Below are positions 25,558-36,462 of a stretch of DNA of 64,000 nucleotides, in pieces. The DNA comes from Roseateles toxinivorans (GTDB lineage: Bacteria; Pseudomonadota; Gammaproteobacteria; Burkholderiales; Burkholderiaceae_C). Location: contig NZ_SNXS01000008.1 of NCBI RefSeq assembly GCF_004362525.1, positions 82,916 to 146,915 of the forward strand, given 5' to 3'. The translations under genes and the position numbers were made by a program. Under the pieces are notes generated by a model that worked only from the letters and a program-made list of their open reading frames with translations, ran no database searches and was not told the DNA's origin. Each line of letters starts with the position of its first letter. Within the stretch, counting starts at the first letter, position 1.

Positions 25558-27342
25558 GATGCCTGCAGCAGCGAGCGACTTGGCGAAGCGTTCGGCGTCC
25601 TGGAAACCGATCACGCGCACACCGTCCAGCTCCCTGCCCTGGGCATCGAAGAAGATGATGCCGGGCGGGCCGAACAGGTGGAAGCGGCGCAGCAGGGCCT
25701 TGTCGGCCTCGCTATTGGCCGTGACATCGGCCTGCAACAGCAGGGCCTTGCCCAGGCGTTGGCGCACGGCCGGCTCGTTGAAGGTGAAGCGCTCCATTTC
25801 CTTGCAGGACACGCACCAGTCGGCATAGAAGTCCAGCATCACCGGACGGCCGGCGCTGGCCAGCACTGCGTCGAGTTCGGCCACGCTGCGTACGCGTTGA
25901 AAGGCCACCTGCTGGCCGGCGGGGCTGGCCGCGCCGGCAACACCGACCCAGTGGCGCAACGGCTGCAGCGGGTCATGGCCGCCGGAGGCGGCGCCGATCA
26001 GCTGCAGCAGGCCGAACAGCGCGGCGACGGCGGTCACGGTCTTGCGCAGCCACAGCCGTGGCCGGCCATGAACGTGTGCCGGTTCGAACAGGCCGAAGAC
26101 GATGGCGCCACCAATCAGCAGCGCGCCCCAGAGGGCCAGGGCCAGACCTGCCGGCAGCACGGGCTGTACCGTCCACAGCGCCACGCCCAGCAGCAGCAGG
26201 CCGAAGAAATGCTTGACGCCATCCATCCAGGCACCGGTGTGCGGCAGCCAGGCACCGGCCGAGGCGCCCAGCAGCAACAGCGGCACGCTCATGCCGCAGG
26301 CCAGGGCAAAAAGGGCCGTGCCGCCGAGCACAACATCGCGGCTCTGGCTGATATAGACCAGAGCCCCGGCGAGCGGCGCCGCTACACAGGGACTGACGAT
26401 CAGCGCCGACACGCCGCCCATCACGAACACGCCGGCAAACTGGCCGGCGGGCAGGCGCTGCGAGGCACTGGACAGACCGCCGGTCAGCGCCTGCGGCAGC
26501 TGCAGCTCGTAGACACCGAACATCGACAGCGAGAAGCCGACCAGGGCCAGCGCGAACAGGCCCAGCACCCAGGGCTTTTGCAGTGCCGCAGCAAGCCCTT
26601 CGCCGGCCAGGCCGGCGGCCACGCCGAGGGCGGTGTAGATCAAGGCCATGCCCAGCGAGTAGCTGACCGCCAGCAGAAAGGATCGACCACGGGACGCCGA
26701 CGCACCGCTGCGGCCAACGATGATGGACGACAGGATGGGCAGCATCGGCAGCACGCAGGGCGTCAGCGACAGCAGCAGACCGGCGATGAAGAACACACCG
26801 ACAACGGACCAGAAGCGGCCCGATTGCAGCGCTGCATCAAGCTGCGAGTCGCCGTCGGCCAGCGGCGTGATGGCCGGCACCTCACCATCGGCGCCAATGA
26901 GCTTGATACGCGCCGCATTCGGATCAGACAGATCAAGCTCGGCGACTTGAGTCTGCGGCGGATAGCACAGCCCCTGGTCGGCGCAACCCTGACCGGTGAT
27001 GGCGAGCTTGAACGCGCCGCCGGATGGGGCGACCGGGACCCGCAACGCAAAGCGTTCACGGTAGGTCTCGACTTCCTTCTGGAAAGTCTCGTCGAACTTG
27101 ACCTTGCCCTTGGGGTAGTCGAGCGTGCCGACGGCAGCGCCCTGTGCCTCGAACTTGAACTGCTCGCGGTACATGTAGTAGCCCGGCGCGATCTCGTAGC
27201 TGACTTCCAGCATGGTCGGATTGAGCGCGCGCACCGCCAGCTTGAAGGCCTGTTCGGGCGCCAGGAAGTCATCGGCAGCATGGACAGCGCCGGCGGCGCC
27301 AAGCAGCAGGGCAAGAAGGGATCGAAGCAGCAGTTTCAGCAT
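25555..27342 (-). CDS. dsbD: Thiol:disulfide interchange protein DsbD
   Basis: 595 aa inner-membrane reductant carrier passing electrons from cytoplasmic thioredoxin to periplasmic DsbC, CcmG and similar partners. Signal peptide (1-22, ending AVHA), periplasmic alpha domain with Cys120 and Cys126 (QGCADQGLCYPPQ), eight-helix beta domain with TPCVLPMLPIL and SPCVAAPLAGAL, and C-terminal thioredoxin gamma domain with DWCVSCKEME (Cys510/Cys513). All six redox cysteines are present. ATG 27342 gives a normal signal peptide, though no strong ribosome binding site is visible. The gene ends beside the tRNA promoter. Confidence 0.97.
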   Translation of the reverse strand: MLKLLLRSLLALLLGAAGAVHAADDFLAPEQAFKLAVRALNPTMLEVSYEIAPGYYMYREQFKFEAQGAAVGTLDYPKGKVKFDETFQKEVETYRERFALRVPVAPSGGAFKLAITGQGCADQGLCYPPQTQVAELDLSDPNAARIKLIGADGEVPAITPLADGDSQLDAALQSGRFWSVVGVFFIAGLLLSLTPCVLPMLPILSSIIVGRSGASASRGRSFLLAVSYSLGMALIYTALGVAAGLAGEGLAAALQKPWVLGLFALALVGFSLSMFGVYELQLPQALTGGLSSASQRLPAGQFAGVFVMGGVSALIVSPCVAAPLAGALVYISQSRDVVLGGTALFALACGMSVPLLLLGASAGAWLPHTGAWMDGVKHFFGLLLLGVALWTVQPVLPAGLALALWGALLIGGAIVFGLFEPAHVHGRPRLWLRKTVTAVAALFGLLQLIGAASGGHDPLQPLRHWVGVAGAASPAGQQVAFQRVRSVAELDAVLASAGRPVMLDFYADWCVSCKEMERFTFNEPAVRQRLGKALLLQADVTANSEADKALLRRFHLFGPPGIIFFDAQGRELDGVRVIGFQDAERFAKSLAAAGI

Positions 27343-27408
27343 AGGACGGCAGACAGTGACGCGGTCGGATTGGTTCCGGCCCGCCTCAGAAAAGGGTTCA
27401 GCGAAATG

Positions 27409-28194
27409 TCAGCGAAAAAAACGCCGGCGCGTCAGCACCAGGGCAATGTAGTAGCCCACCACCGCATAGCCCGCCAGCACCGCCATCGGCCCCAGCCATT
27501 GAGCCGGCCAGTGGCCGATGATCAAAGGCCGCACCAGCTCAACGGCGGCCGTCAGCGGCAGCACATGGGCAATCAGCTGCAGCCACTCCGGCATCTGGCC
27601 GATCGGGAAGTAGACGCCCGACAGAAAGGTCATCGGCGTCAGCACCAGGGTGAAGTAATAGGTGAAGAAGTCGTAGCCCTTGGCCAGGGCATTGAAGACC
27701 AGGGCCATGGACGCGAAGGTGATGCCGACCAGGCCCAGCACCGGCAGGGCCAGCAGCATCGTCGGCTCGCGGCTGATATTGAGCAGGAACAGCACGACCA
27801 GGATGGCGGCGACCGAGAACATCGCCTTCAGCGCCGCCCACAGCATCTCGGCGAACACGATGTCGTCCAGCGACACCGGCGCATTCATGATGCTCTCCCA
27901 GGTCTTTTGCACCTGCATGCGCGAGAAGGCCGAGTACAGCGCCTCGAAGCTGGCCGCCATCGTCGCGCTGACGGCGATGCTGCCCGAGGCGAGGTAGAGG
28001 ATGTAGGGCAGGCCCTCGATCTGCCCGATCATCGAGCCCAGGCCGTAGCCGAAGGCGACCAGGGTGATCAGCGGCTCGGCGATATTGCCCAGGATGCTGG
28101 GGCCGGCGAGCTTGATCCAGACCAGCAGATTGCGCTGCAGCACCGGCAGGAAGCGCCAGCTGACGCGGGGCAAGGCATAGGCGGATACGAGCAT
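27409..28194 (-). CDS. ABC-2 type exporter permease (NodJ-like)
   Basis: 261 aa with about six membrane helices, ABC-2 permease family. The sequences MNAPVSLDDIVFAEMLWAAL and FLSGVYFPIGQMPEWLQ are typical of the NodJ/YadH group. It begins 17 bases after the stop of the ATPase gene, so the two form one operon and one transporter. In rhizobia NodIJ exports lipo-chitin oligosaccharides; outside rhizobia the substrate is unknown, and the betaproteobacterial genes are thought to be the ancestors of nodIJ. Confidence 0.92.
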   Translation of the reverse strand: MLVSAYALPRVSWRFLPVLQRNLLVWIKLAGPSILGNIAEPLITLVAFGYGLGSMIGQIEGLPYILYLASGSIAVSATMAASFEALYSAFSRMQVQKTWESIMNAPVSLDDIVFAEMLWAALKAMFSVAAILVVLFLLNISREPTMLLALPVLGLVGITFASMALVFNALAKGYDFFTYYFTLVLTPMTFLSGVYFPIGQMPEWLQLIAHVLPLTAAVELVRPLIIGHWPAQWLGPMAVLAGYAVVGYYIALVLTRRRFFR

Positions 28195-28211
28195 GGTGTG
28201 GGTCTCAGGCC

Positions 28212-29138
28212 TCAGGCTTCATCGCGGATCTGCCGGCCGGTCAGCTTGAGGAACAGGTCCTCCAGATTGGCCGGGCGGTGCAGATAGCGGATGGTGTGAT
28301 CGGCGCCCAGCGCCTGCAGCAGGGCCTTGGGCTCACGCAGATAGAAGAAGCGGGTCTCGCCGCTGCTCTCGACGCGCTCAGCCAAGGCCGCGTGCTGCGA
28401 GGCCGCATCCGCGGCGCCATCGCCATAGACCTCGACCACATCGCTTTCCAGATGGGCGGCAATCAGCTCGCGCGGCCGGCCCTCGGCGATCTTGCGGCCA
28501 TGGTCCAGCACCAGCAGGCGGTCGCACAGGCGCTCGGCCTCGTCCATGAAGTGGGTGGTCAGCAGGATCGACTTGCCCTGCTGCAGGAGGTTCTGCAGCC
28601 GCTCCCACATCAGGTGGCGTGCCTGCGGGTCCAGGCCGGTGGTCGGCTCGTCCAGCAAGAGCAGGTCGGGGTCGTTGATCAGCGCACGGGCCAGGCTCAG
28701 GCGGCGCTTCATGCCACCCGACAGCTCACCCGGCTTGGCCGCGGCCTTGCTTTGCAGCGACGCGAACTCCAGCAGCTTCGGGATGCGCGCCTCGATCTCC
28801 GCACGCTTGAGGCCGAAGTAGCGGCCGTAGACGCGCAGGTTCTCGATGCAGCTGAAGTCGGGGTCCAGGCAGTCGAACTGGCTGACCACGCCGAGGCGCT
28901 GCTTGGCTTCGCGCACTTGCGCCGGTATGGGCAGGCCGAAGGCGCTGATGCTGCCGCCGTCAGGTCCGGTCAGGCCCAGGCACATGCGGATGGTGGTGGT
29001 CTTGCCCGCGCCATTGGGACCGATCACGCCCAGGCACTCACCGGGGGCGATCTCGAAGCTCAGATCGTCGACCACCCTGTTGGCACCAAAGCTCTTGCTC
29101 AGGTGCTCGATCTTCAACAGCGCGGGAGGTTTTTGCAT
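28212..29138 (-). CDS. ABC exporter ATP-binding protein (NodI-like)
   Basis: 308 aa. Walker [11 protein letters not shown] (about 40-49), Q-loop VVSQFDCLD, signature [15 protein letters not shown], Walker [13 protein letters not shown] and the switch His in [12 protein letters not shown] are all present. The C-terminal 90 residues form the accessory domain common in DrrA/NodI proteins. ATG 29138 ([17 protein letters not shown]) is chosen over TTG 29156. It is upstream of its permease and separated from rplQ by a terminator. Confidence 0.93.
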   Translation of the reverse strand: MQKPPALLKIEHLSKSFGANRVVDDLSFEIAPGECLGVIGPNGAGKTTTIRMCLGLTGPDGGSISAFGLPIPAQVREAKQRLGVVSQFDCLDPDFSCIENLRVYGRYFGLKRAEIEARIPKLLEFASLQSKAAAKPGELSGGMKRRLSLARALINDPDLLLLDEPTTGLDPQARHLMWERLQNLLQQGKSILLTTHFMDEAERLCDRLLVLDHGRKIAEGRPRELIAAHLESDVVEVYGDGAADAASQHAALAERVESSGETRFFYLREPKALLQALGADHTIRYLHRPANLEDLFLKLTGRQIRDEA

Positions 29139-29183
29139 GGCTTCGCAGTGTGCCAAACAGTCCGTGGGTTTGGCGCTCGACCA

Positions 29184-29213
29184 TAAAAAAAGGCCAGCAC
29201 ATGGCTGGCCTTT
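29184..29213 (-). terminator. Terminator of the ribosomal protein/rpoA operon
   Basis: Stem AAAGGCCAGC / GCTGGCCTTT (29189-29198 with 29204-29213) followed on the minus strand by a run of seven T. It lies 32 bases after rplQ and should end the spc-alpha transcript. Confidence 0.9.
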
Positions 29214-29244
29214 CTGGTCTCAAGCGCTGAGCGCTCGCTGGTCT

Positions 29245-29634
29245 TTATGCTTCTTCGCCTTCGGTCGCAGCGACGTCAGGACGATCCACCAGCTCGACAT
29301 AGGCCATCGGCGCGTTGTCGCCAACACGGAAACCCATCTTCAGGATGCGGGTGTAGCCACCGGGACGTGCGTTGTAACGCGGGCCCAGTTCGTTGAACAG
29401 CTTGGTGACGATGTCGCGGTCGCGCAGGCGATCGAACGCCAGACGACGGTTGGCGACGGTCGCAACCTTGGCCAGGGTGATCAGCGGCTCGACGACGCGG
29501 CGCAGTTCCTTGGCCTTGGGGACCGTGGTCTTGATCGCTTCGTGCTGCAGCAGCGAGACGCACATATTGCGCAGCATCGCCTTGCGGTGAGCGCTGGTGC
29601 GGTTGAGTTTGCGGAGTCCATTTCCGTGACGCAT
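29245..29634 (-). CDS. rplQ: 50S ribosomal protein L17
   Basis: 129 aa, last gene of the alpha operon. The N-terminus [20 protein letters not shown] is the L17 signature; L17 lies near the peptide exit tunnel. It follows rpoA by about 100 bases and is followed by a strong terminator. Length is typical of betaproteobacteria, with a short acidic tail (VAATEGEEA). Confidence 0.97.
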   Translation of the reverse strand: MRHGNGLRKLNRTSAHRKAMLRNMCVSLLQHEAIKTTVPKAKELRRVVEPLITLAKVATVANRRLAFDRLRDRDIVTKLFNELGPRYNARPGGYTRILKMGFRVGDNAPMAYVELVDRPDVAATEGEEA

Positions 29635-29731
29635 GGTGCTTTTCCTTTCACTGAATAATCGCCGACAGCCGTATCAGGTACTGCCGGGTGCACCGGAGGG
29701 GGTTGGTCAGCACCCCATCCATCTTTAAAAA

Positions 29732-30721
29732 TTAACGCTTATCCAAACCTTGCGGCGGCCAGTTTTCCAGGCGTGCGCCCAGGGTCAGGCCGCGCGAAGC
29801 CAGCACTTCCTTGATTTCGTTGAGCGACTTGCGACCCAGATTCGGGGTCTTCAAGAGCTCGGTCTCGGTGCGCTGGATCAGGTCGCCGATGTAGTAGATG
29901 TTTTCGGCCTTCAGGCAGTTGGCCGAACGCACGGTCAGTTCCAGCTCGTCCACAGGGCGGAGCAGGATAGGATCGAACGAGCTGCTGCGCTGCGGCGGCT
30001 GGTCGAAGGCATCGACCAGGTCGGTGCCTTGGAGCTGTGCAAACACGGCCAGCTGCTCGACCAGGATCTTGGCCGAGGCACGGATCGCTTCTTCGGGCGA
30101 GATCGCACCGTTGGTGACGATTTCCATGACCAGCTTGTCCAGGTCGGTGCGCTGCTCGACGCGAGCGCTTTCGACCGTGTAGCTGACGCGGGAGACCGGC
30201 GAGAACGAGGCGTCCAGCACGATGCGGCCAATCGACTTGGTCGCTTCGTCGCCGAAACGGCGCATGCTGCCGGGCACATAGCCGCGGCCCTTCTCGACCT
30301 TGATCTGCATGTCCAGCTTGCCGCCTTGCGACAGATGGGCGATGACGTGATCAGGGTTGATGATCTCGACGTCGTGCGGGGTCTGGATGTCGGCGGCGGT
30401 GACGGGGCCTTCACCCTCTTTGCGCAGCACCAGGGTCACTTCGTCGCGGTTGTGCAGGCGGAACACCACGCCCTTGAGGTTCAACATGATGTGAACCACG
30501 TCTTCTTGCACGCCGTCAACGTTGGAGTACTCGTGGAGCACGCCGGCAATCGTCACTTCCGTCGGCGCATAACCCACCATCGAAGACAACAGCACGCGAC
30601 GCAGGGCATTGCCCAACGTGTGGCCATAGCCGCGTTCAAACGGCTCCAGCGTCACCTTGGCACGGTGGCCGCCCAGAGGCTCGACGTTGATGGTTTTGGG
30701 TTTGAGCAAGTTTGTTTGCAT
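29732..30721 (-). CDS. rpoA: RNA polymerase alpha subunit
   Basis: 329 aa. N-terminal assembly domain (about 1-235; [17 protein letters not shown], CxxN-free beta core) and C-terminal domain (about 250-315; [36 protein letters not shown]) that contacts UP elements and activators such as Crp/Fnr proteins. All expected parts are intact. Gene order rpsD-rpoA-rplQ is standard. Confidence 0.98.
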   Translation of the reverse strand: MQTNLLKPKTINVEPLGGHRAKVTLEPFERGYGHTLGNALRRVLLSSMVGYAPTEVTIAGVLHEYSNVDGVQEDVVHIMLNLKGVVFRLHNRDEVTLVLRKEGEGPVTAADIQTPHDVEIINPDHVIAHLSQGGKLDMQIKVEKGRGYVPGSMRRFGDEATKSIGRIVLDASFSPVSRVSYTVESARVEQRTDLDKLVMEIVTNGAISPEEAIRASAKILVEQLAVFAQLQGTDLVDAFDQPPQRSSSFDPILLRPVDELELTVRSANCLKAENIYYIGDLIQRTETELLKTPNLGRKSLNEIKEVLASRGLTLGARLENWPPQGLDKR

Positions 30722-30868
30722 GAGGTCTTTCTTTCAATACCCTCGGTTCGTTACACCGATAAGGCTGAGGGACCAACCGGGGCAGCGGGACACGGCCCCA
30801 GACGAGGAACGGCGAAATGCCGACTTCGTCCCACAGCGGAGGAACGAGGTCGGCATCAGCCAAGCCAA

Positions 30869-31492
30869 TTAACGCGAATACAGCTCAACGATCAGCGATT
30901 CGTTGATCTCGGCGCCGAACTCATCACGGTCCGGGGCCTTCTTGAACACGCCTTCCAGCTTGGTGGCGTCGACCGTCACCCAGGCGGGCAGACCGATCGA
31001 TTCGGCCAGCTTCAGCGCGTCAACGATGCGCAGTTGCTTCTTGGCCTTGTCGCGCACGGCGACGGCGTCACCGGCCTTGACCGAGTACGAAGCGATGTTG
31101 ACCACTTCGCCATTCACGGTGATGCCCTTGTGCGAAACCAGCTGGCGTGCCTCGGCGCGCGTGGAGCCGAAGCCCATGCGGTAGACGACATTGTCCAGGC
31201 GCGATTCCAGCAGCATCAGCAGATTGGCACCAGTGTTGCCCTTGCGACGCTCGGCTTCAGCGAAGTAGCGGCGGAACTGACGCTCCAGCACGCCATACAT
31301 ACGCTTGACCTTCTGCTTTTCACGCAGTTGCAGACCGAAGTCCGAGGTGCGCTGACCCGAAGTACGACCATGCTGGCCGGGCTTGGAGTCCATCTTCGCC
31401 TTGTCCGCGATAGAGCGGCGGGCGCTCTTCAGGAACAGGTCGGTGCCTTCACGGCGGGAAAGTTTGGCCTTGGGGCCTAGATAACGTGCCAC
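30869..31492 (-). CDS. rpsD: 30S ribosomal protein S4
   Basis: 207 aa primary 16S rRNA binding protein and, in E. coli, the translational repressor of the alpha operon. N-terminus [19 protein letters not shown] and the S4 RNA-binding domain (about 97-160, [20 protein letters not shown]) are clear. No zinc-binding cysteines, as in many proteobacterial S4 proteins. The 147-base spacer to rpoA contains a long hairpin (30817-30856). Confidence 0.97.
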   Translation of the reverse strand: MARYLGPKAKLSRREGTDLFLKSARRSIADKAKMDSKPGQHGRTSGQRTSDFGLQLREKQKVKRMYGVLERQFRRYFAEAERRKGNTGANLLMLLESRLDNVVYRMGFGSTRAEARQLVSHKGITVNGEVVNIASYSVKAGDAVAVRDKAKKQLRIVDALKLAESIGLPAWVTVDATKLEGVFKKAPDRDEFGAEINESLIVELYSR

Positions 31493-31586
31493 TTTGCGTG
31501 TCCTTATTCAATCTGACGCGAGGGGTTTAGCCACTACGCGCGAGTCTGGCCGGTGTTTTTATGGGGCTCAGACGGTGGGCTTCAAC

Positions 31587-31622
31587 AAAACCGCCGGCGC
31601 GGCACTCTCGTGCCCGCCGGCG
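31587..31622 (-). terminator. Strong hairpin with short T run between rpsK and rpsD
   Basis: CGCCGGCG...CGCCGGCG type stem (31592-31605 paired with 31610-31622, one bulged base, TCTC loop) followed on the minus strand by GGTTTTGTTG. It resembles an intrinsic terminator but sits inside the alpha operon, so a partial terminator or attenuator before rpsD is more likely. Confidence 0.5.
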
Positions 31623-31690
31623 ACCGGAAATCAGCGCAGACGCTTCCCCGAAGGGGCGCTGCTAACGCGCTGCATCAAGGGCCGGTGGCC

Positions 31691-32095
31691 TTAGATGCGA
31701 CGACGCTTTTGGGGACGGCAACCGTTGTGCGGCACCGGTGTCACATCGGAGATCGACGTGATGCGGATGCCCAGGGAACCGAGCGCACGCACGGTGGACT
31801 CACGGCCAGGGCCGGGACCCTTGATCCGCACGTCCAGGTTCTTGATGCCCTGCTCTTGAGCCGCGCGGCCGGCCACTTCAGCGGCCACCTGGGCTGCGAA
31901 GGGAGTGGACTTGCGCGAGCCCTTGAAGCCCTGGCCACCACTCGATGCCCACGACAGAGCGCCACCTTGGCGGTCCGTGATGGTGATGATGGTGTTGTTG
32001 AACGATGCATGCACGTGAGCGATGCCGTCGGCCACATTCTTGCGAACCTTCTTGCGAACGCGCTGGGCAGCCGAATTATTTGGTGCTTTAGCCAT
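31691..32095 (-). CDS. rpsK: 30S ribosomal protein S11
   Basis: 134 aa platform protein. [17 protein letters not shown] and the C-terminal [18 protein letters not shown] are diagnostic. It lies 30 bases after rpsM in the usual rpsM-rpsK-rpsD-rpoA-rplQ order; a 198-base spacer with a strong hairpin follows. Confidence 0.97.
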   Translation of the reverse strand: MAKAPNNSAAQRVRKKVRKNVADGIAHVHASFNNTIITITDRQGGALSWASSGGQGFKGSRKSTPFAAQVAAEVAGRAAQEQGIKNLDVRIKGPGPGRESTVRALGSLGIRITSISDVTPVPHNGCRPQKRRRI

Positions 32096-32125
32096 GATGA
32101 GCTTCTTTCAGTGGATGCCGACGGA

Positions 32126-32491
32126 TCACTTCTTGCCGGTCGCGCCCGACTTGCGCGGACCCTTGCGGGTACGGGCATTCGTACGGGTGCGTTGACCGCG
32201 CATCGGCAGACCACGACGATGACGGAAGCCGCGGTAGCAGCCCAGGTCCATCAGTCGCTTGATGTTGATCGACATCTCGCGACGCAGATCGCCTTCAATG
32301 GTCATGCGACCGACTTCTTCCCGGATCTTCTCCAGGTCGGAGTCGTTCAGGTCCTTGACCTTTTTGTCGAACGGGATGCCGCAGCTCTCGCAGATCTTCT
32401 GCGCGGTCGTACGGCCAATGCCATAGATCGCAGTCAGACCGATCTCGGTGTGCTTTTGCGGCGGAATGTTGATACCAGCAATACGTGCCAT
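32126..32491 (-). CDS. rpsM: 30S ribosomal protein S13
   Basis: 121 aa head protein that contacts the P-site tRNA and the 50S subunit. [20 protein letters not shown] at the N-terminus and the basic tail [16 protein letters not shown] are diagnostic. It is the first gene after rpmJ and opens the alpha gene block. Confidence 0.97.
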   Translation of the reverse strand: MARIAGINIPPQKHTEIGLTAIYGIGRTTAQKICESCGIPFDKKVKDLNDSDLEKIREEVGRMTIEGDLRREMSINIKRLMDLGCYRGFRHRRGLPMRGQRTRTNARTRKGPRKSGATGKK

Positions 32492-32522
32492 TTGCTTCCT
32501 CTATTCGCTTGTCGTGCGGCGA

Positions 32523-32636
32523 TCAGCCTTGGCGCTGCTTGTGGCGGGGATCGGTACAGATCACGCGCACCACACCCTTGCGGCGGATGATCTTGCAATT
32601 GCGGCACATCACTTTTACGGATGCCGAAACTTTCAT
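32523..32636 (-). CDS. rpmJ: 50S ribosomal protein L36
   Basis: 37 aa, smallest ribosomal protein: [20 protein letters not shown], then [17 protein letters not shown]. The zinc ligands C11, C14, C27 and H32 are all present, so this is the zinc-binding C+ form. The gene lies between infA and rpsM, as usual. Confidence 0.96.
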   Translation of the reverse strand: MKVSASVKVMCRNCKIIRRKGVVRVICTDPRHKQRQG

Positions 32637-32694
32637 GGTCTGCTCCTAAACCTTCACATTAGCGCTTACTGCGCGTCCGGGTTTCATACAACGC

Positions 32695-32913
32695 TCACTT
32701 CGCCCGGAACACGATGCGAGCACGACTCAAATCGTACGGGGTCAACTCGACCGTCACTTTGTCACCTGGAAGTATGCGAATGTAGTGCATCCGCATCTTT
32801 CCGGAGATATGGCCGAGAACAACATGCCCGTTCTCTAGCTTCACGCGAAACGTTGCATTGGGCAGATTCTCAAGAATCTCGCCTTGCATTTGAATGACGT
32901 CGTCTTTCGCCAT
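32695..32913 (-). CDS. infA: Translation initiation factor IF-1
   Basis: 72 aa OB-fold protein that blocks the A site during initiation. [20 protein letters not shown] and [20 protein letters not shown] are diagnostic. It lies between secY and rpmJ, the typical betaproteobacterial place; in E. coli infA is elsewhere. Confidence 0.96.
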   Translation of the reverse strand: MAKDDVIQMQGEILENLPNATFRVKLENGHVVLGHISGKMRMHYIRILPGDKVTVELTPYDLSRARIVFRAK

Positions 32914-32959
32914 GCCTTCGTTTCTGTTGCGTTCTACTTCGTTTTAAAAATAGGTCAGC

Positions 32960-34270
32960 TTAGCTGGCCTTGAAATTTGCCTTCTTCAGCAGCGATTCAT
33001 ACTGCTGGCTCATCACGTAAGACTGCACCTGGGCCCAGAAGTCCATGGTCACGACCACGATGATCAGCAACGAGGTGCCGCCAAAGTAGAAGGGAACGTT
33101 GTACTTCAGTGTCAGGAACTCCGGCAGCAAACACACCCCAGTGATGTAGATGGCGCCGGCCAAGGTCAAACGCGAAAGAATCTTGTCAATGTGCCTGGCG
33201 GTCTGGTCACCCGGGCGGATGCCTGGGATGAAAGCGCCGCTCTTCTTCAGGTTGTCAGCAGTCTCGCGGCTGTTGAACACCATTGCCGTGTAAAAGAAGC
33301 AGAAGAAGATGATCGCCGAGGCGTACAGCATCACATAAATCGGCTGGCCTGGGCTCATCGCCGAGGCGATGTCCTTCAACCACCGGAAGCTGTCACCGGT
33401 GGCGAACCAACTCACGATCGTCGTGGGCAGCAGGATGATCGACGAGGCAAAGATCGGCGGGATCACGCCCGACATGTTCAGCTTCAGCGGCAGGTGCGAC
33501 GATTGACCGCCATACACCTTGTTGCCGACCTGACGCTTCGCATAATTCACCAGAATCTTGCGCTGCCCCCGCTCAACGAACACCACCACATAGGTCACCG
33601 CAATCACGATCACCACAACGATGATGGCCGAAACGATATTCATCGCACCGGTACGCACCAGCTCGAGCAGGCCACCAATCGCACTCGGCAGACCTGCGGC
33701 GATACCACCGAAGATCAGGATCGAAATGCCATTGCCCAGACCGCGCTCGGTGATCTGCTCGCCCAGCCACATCAAGAACATCGTGCCGGCCACCAGGCTG
33801 GTCACCGCCGTCATCCGGAAGCTGAGACCCGGGTTGGTCACCAGACCGGCCGAGCTTTCCAGCGCCAGCGCGATGCTCAAGGCCTGGAACAATGCCAACC
33901 CCAGGGTGCCGTAGCGCGTGTACTGAGTGATCTTGCGGCGACCCGACTCGCCTTCCTTCTTCAGCGCTTCCAGACTCGGCACCACATAGCTCATCAACTG
34001 CATGATGATCGAGGCCGAGATGTAGGGCGTGATGCCCAGCGCGAAGATGGCGAAGCGCGACAGAGCGCCGCCCGAGAACATATTGACCAAGCTCAGGATG
34101 CCGCCCTGCTGACCCTTGAACAGCTGCTGCAGCTGGTTCGGGTCGATGCCGGGCACCGGGATATGCGCCCCGATGCGGTACACCACCAAAGCCAGCAACA
34201 GGAAGACAAGCCGGCGACGAAGGTCACCGAACTTGCCACTCTTGGCCAGCTGGTTTGCGTTGGTTGCCAC
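32960..34270 (-). CDS. secY: Preprotein translocase subunit SecY
   Basis: 436 aa with ten membrane helices, the channel of the Sec translocon (partner secE is at 62186-62569). Signatures are the N-terminal [20 protein letters not shown], the plug-region [14 protein letters not shown] and [20 protein letters not shown] with following [10 protein letters not shown]. It sits between rplO and infA as in other spc operons. Confidence 0.97.
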   Translation of the reverse strand: MATNANQLAKSGKFGDLRRRLVFLLLALVVYRIGAHIPVPGIDPNQLQQLFKGQQGGILSLVNMFSGGALSRFAIFALGITPYISASIIMQLMSYVVPSLEALKKEGESGRRKITQYTRYGTLGLALFQALSIALALESSAGLVTNPGLSFRMTAVTSLVAGTMFLMWLGEQITERGLGNGISILIFGGIAAGLPSAIGGLLELVRTGAMNIVSAIIVVVIVIAVTYVVVFVERGQRKILVNYAKRQVGNKVYGGQSSHLPLKLNMSGVIPPIFASSIILLPTTIVSWFATGDSFRWLKDIASAMSPGQPIYVMLYASAIIFFCFFYTAMVFNSRETADNLKKSGAFIPGIRPGDQTARHIDKILSRLTLAGAIYITGVCLLPEFLTLKYNVPFYFGGTSLLIIVVVTMDFWAQVQSYVMSQQYESLLKKANFKAS

Positions 34271-34314
34271 TATGAACAGGTTCCGTTAGAGCTTGATCAG
34301 ACCGAAGTCGATGC

Positions 34315-34746
34315 TTAGGCGAACGAGCCGCCAGCAGCTTCGATCGCGGCCTTAGCCGCTGCCGTTGCGCCGACACCGCTGAGCTTCACCTTGCGAGTGA
34401 TGGCACCGGTGTTGATGACCTTGACAACCTTGGTCATCTGGCCGATCAGGCCAGCGTGCTTCAGGGTCAGCATGTCGACTTCGTCAGCGCCCAGCACTTC
34501 CAGGTCGGCCAGCGTCACTTCGGCGTTGTACTTCAGCGTCATCGACTTGAAACCGCGCTTGGGAAGGCGGCGCTGCAAAGGCATTTGACCGCCTTCGAAA
34601 CCCACCTTGTGGTAGCCGCCCGAACGCGACTTCTGACCCTTGTGACCGCGACCGGCCGTCTTGCCGATGCCCGAGCCAATGCCACGGCCAACACGGCGCT
34701 TGGCATGCTTGGAGCCCGAGGCGGGCTTGATGTTATTCAGTTGCAT
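34315..34746 (-). CDS. rplO: 50S ribosomal protein L15
   Basis: 143 aa late-assembly protein with the flexible Gly/Lys-rich N-terminal arm ([27 protein letters not shown]) that threads into 23S rRNA, followed by a globular domain. Between rpmD and secY as expected. Confidence 0.97.
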   Translation of the reverse strand: MQLNNIKPASGSKHAKRRVGRGIGSGIGKTAGRGHKGQKSRSGGYHKVGFEGGQMPLQRRLPKRGFKSMTLKYNAEVTLADLEVLGADEVDMLTLKHAGLIGQMTKVVKVINTGAITRKVKLSGVGATAAAKAAIEAAGGSFA

Positions 34747-34772
34747 GTGCTTGTCCTCTGTTCGTGAAGTGC

Positions 34773-34955
34773 TTACAGCACCTTCACGAGGTAGGCGATC
34801 TTGTTGATCATGCCGCGCACAGCCGGCGTGTCTTCCAACACGCTTTCGCTGTTCAGCTTGCGCAGGCCCAGGCCGACCACGGTCGCACGATGCGACTCGC
34901 GGGTACCGATGGGGCTGCGAACCAGCTTGATCTTGACGGTTTTCTTCTCAGACAT
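34773..34955 (-). CDS. rpmD: 50S ribosomal protein L30
   Basis: 60 aa. [20 protein letters not shown] and [12 protein letters not shown] mark L30. ATG 34955 is chosen because the frame upstream overlaps the rpsE stop region and an AAAGAG-type site lies 6 bases before it. Lies between rpsE and rplO. Confidence 0.95.
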   Translation of the reverse strand: MSEKKTVKIKLVRSPIGTRESHRATVVGLGLRKLNSESVLEDTPAVRGMINKIAYLVKVL

Positions 34956-34977
34956 GATGGTCTCTTTCCTACCGCGA

Positions 34978-35496
34978 TCAGTTGAAGATGTCTTCAACAG
35001 ACTTGCCGCGCTTGGCGGCGATGTCGGCCGGCGTCATCGAGTGCTTCAGGGCGTCCAGCGTGGCACGCACCATGTTGTAGGCATTGCTCGAACCATGGCT
35101 CTTGGCCACGATGTCGGTCACGCCCAGCACGTCGAACACGGCGCGCATCGGGCCGCCAGCGATGATGCCGGTACCAGCGGGGGCCGGCATCATCATCACG
35201 TTGGCTGCGCCATGCTCACCCTTCACCATGTGGTGAATGGTGCCGTTCTTCAGGCTGACCTTGACCATGTTGCGGCGAGCCGACTCCATGGCCTTCTGCA
35301 CCGCAACCGGCACTTCCTTGGCCTTGCCCTTGCCCATGCCGACCCGGCCATCGCCATCACCGACCACGGTCAGTGCTGCGAAGCTCAGCGTACGACCGCC
35401 CTTCACCACCTTGGTGACGCGGTTGACGGCGATCATCTTCTCTTTCAGACCGTCGTCATTGCCTTCAGCGGCCGCGCGGGGTTGAAACTTTGCCAT
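34978..35496 (-). CDS. rpsE: 30S ribosomal protein S5
   Basis: 172 aa; part of the mRNA entry channel and important for decoding fidelity. The double-stranded RNA-binding segment [20 protein letters not shown] and the [19 protein letters not shown]-domain are clear. Order rplR-rpsE-rpmD is standard. Confidence 0.97.
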   Translation of the reverse strand: MAKFQPRAAAEGNDDGLKEKMIAVNRVTKVVKGGRTLSFAALTVVGDGDGRVGMGKGKAKEVPVAVQKAMESARRNMVKVSLKNGTIHHMVKGEHGAANVMMMPAPAGTGIIAGGPMRAVFDVLGVTDIVAKSHGSSNAYNMVRATLDALKHSMTPADIAAKRGKSVEDIFN

Positions 35497-35534
35497 TTTC
35501 GAAATCCTTAGTCGCTACTGCGCTTGTTCGGCGC

Positions 35535-35900
35535 TTAGAACTGCAGGCCAGCTTCGCGAGCGGCTTCAGCCAGGGCCTTGACACGGCCGTGATAGGCAAA
35601 GCCCGCACGGTCGAAGGCAACCTTCTCGACACCGGCGGCCTTGGCCTTTTCAGCGATACGCTTGCCGATGATCGCGGCAGCTGCCACGTTGCCACCCTTG
35701 CCATGTCCGGCCAGTGCATCGCGCACTTCCTTCTCGGCAGTGGAGGCAGTCGCCAGCACCTTGGTGCCATCGTCGGAAATGACGCTGGCGTAGATGTGCA
35801 GGTTGGAGCGGAACACCGTCAGGCGCGCCACACGTTGCAAAGCGATACGCACGCGGGTTTGACGCGAGCGGCGGATGCGCTGATCTTTTTTGTTCAACAT
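35535..35900 (-). CDS. rplR: 50S ribosomal protein L18
   Basis: 121 aa 5S rRNA-binding protein. The basic N-terminus [19 protein letters not shown] and C-terminal [20 protein letters not shown] are diagnostic. It lies 11 bases after rplF. Confidence 0.97.
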   Translation of the reverse strand: MLNKKDQRIRRSRQTRVRIALQRVARLTVFRSNLHIYASVISDDGTKVLATASTAEKEVRDALAGHGKGGNVAAAAIIGKRIAEKAKAAGVEKVAFDRAGFAYHGRVKALAEAAREAGLQF

Positions 35901-35911
35901 ATCGCTGCTCC

Positions 35912-36445
35912 TTACTTCTTCTTGGTCTCTTTGATCGAGACCTTCTCGTTGGCGTAACGGATGCCCTTGCCCTTATAGGGCTCCGGCGGCCGGAAGGCGC
36001 GCACTTCGGCGGCGATCTGACCCACCACTTGGCGGTCCGCACCCTTGATCAGGATTTCCGTCTGCGACGGAGTCTCGACCTTGATGCCAACGGGCATGTC
36101 CTTGACGACCGGGTGCGAATACCCGATCTGCAAGTTCAGCTTCTGACCTTGAGCCTGGGCACGGTAGCCCACGCCAACCAGGGTCAGCTTCTTCTCGAAG
36201 CCTTTGCTCACGCCGTTGACCATATTGGCCACCAGCGCACGCATCGTGCCACTCATGGCATCGGCTTCGGTCGAAGCATTCGCAGGAGCGAATGTCAGCT
36301 GACCGGCTTCGTTCTTGACGGCAACCAGGGGATTGGCGGCACGCACCAGCGTACCCATCGCACCCTTGATGCTGATTTGTGTTGCGGTAATCGCGACGTC
36401 CACACCTTGCGGGACGGCGACCGGCATTTTTCCAACGCGGGACAT
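35912..36445 (-). CDS. rplF: 50S ribosomal protein L6
   Basis: 177 aa protein near the GTPase-associated region, two L6 repeats. [17 protein letters not shown] at the start and [16 protein letters not shown] near the end are diagnostic. ATG 36445 has GGAG upstream; an in-frame extension to 36478 overlaps rpsH and is not used. Confidence 0.97.
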   Translation of the reverse strand: MSRVGKMPVAVPQGVDVAITATQISIKGAMGTLVRAANPLVAVKNEAGQLTFAPANASTEADAMSGTMRALVANMVNGVSKGFEKKLTLVGVGYRAQAQGQKLNLQIGYSHPVVKDMPVGIKVETPSQTEILIKGADRQVVGQIAAEVRAFRPPEPYKGKGIRYANEKVSIKETKKK

Positions 36446-36462
36446 TGTTGTATCTCCTTGCG

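Noticed and set aside
25546..28287. 913-codon plus-strand open frame opposite dsbD and the ABC permease
   Set aside because: Gln/His/Arg-rich shadow of two well-supported genes.
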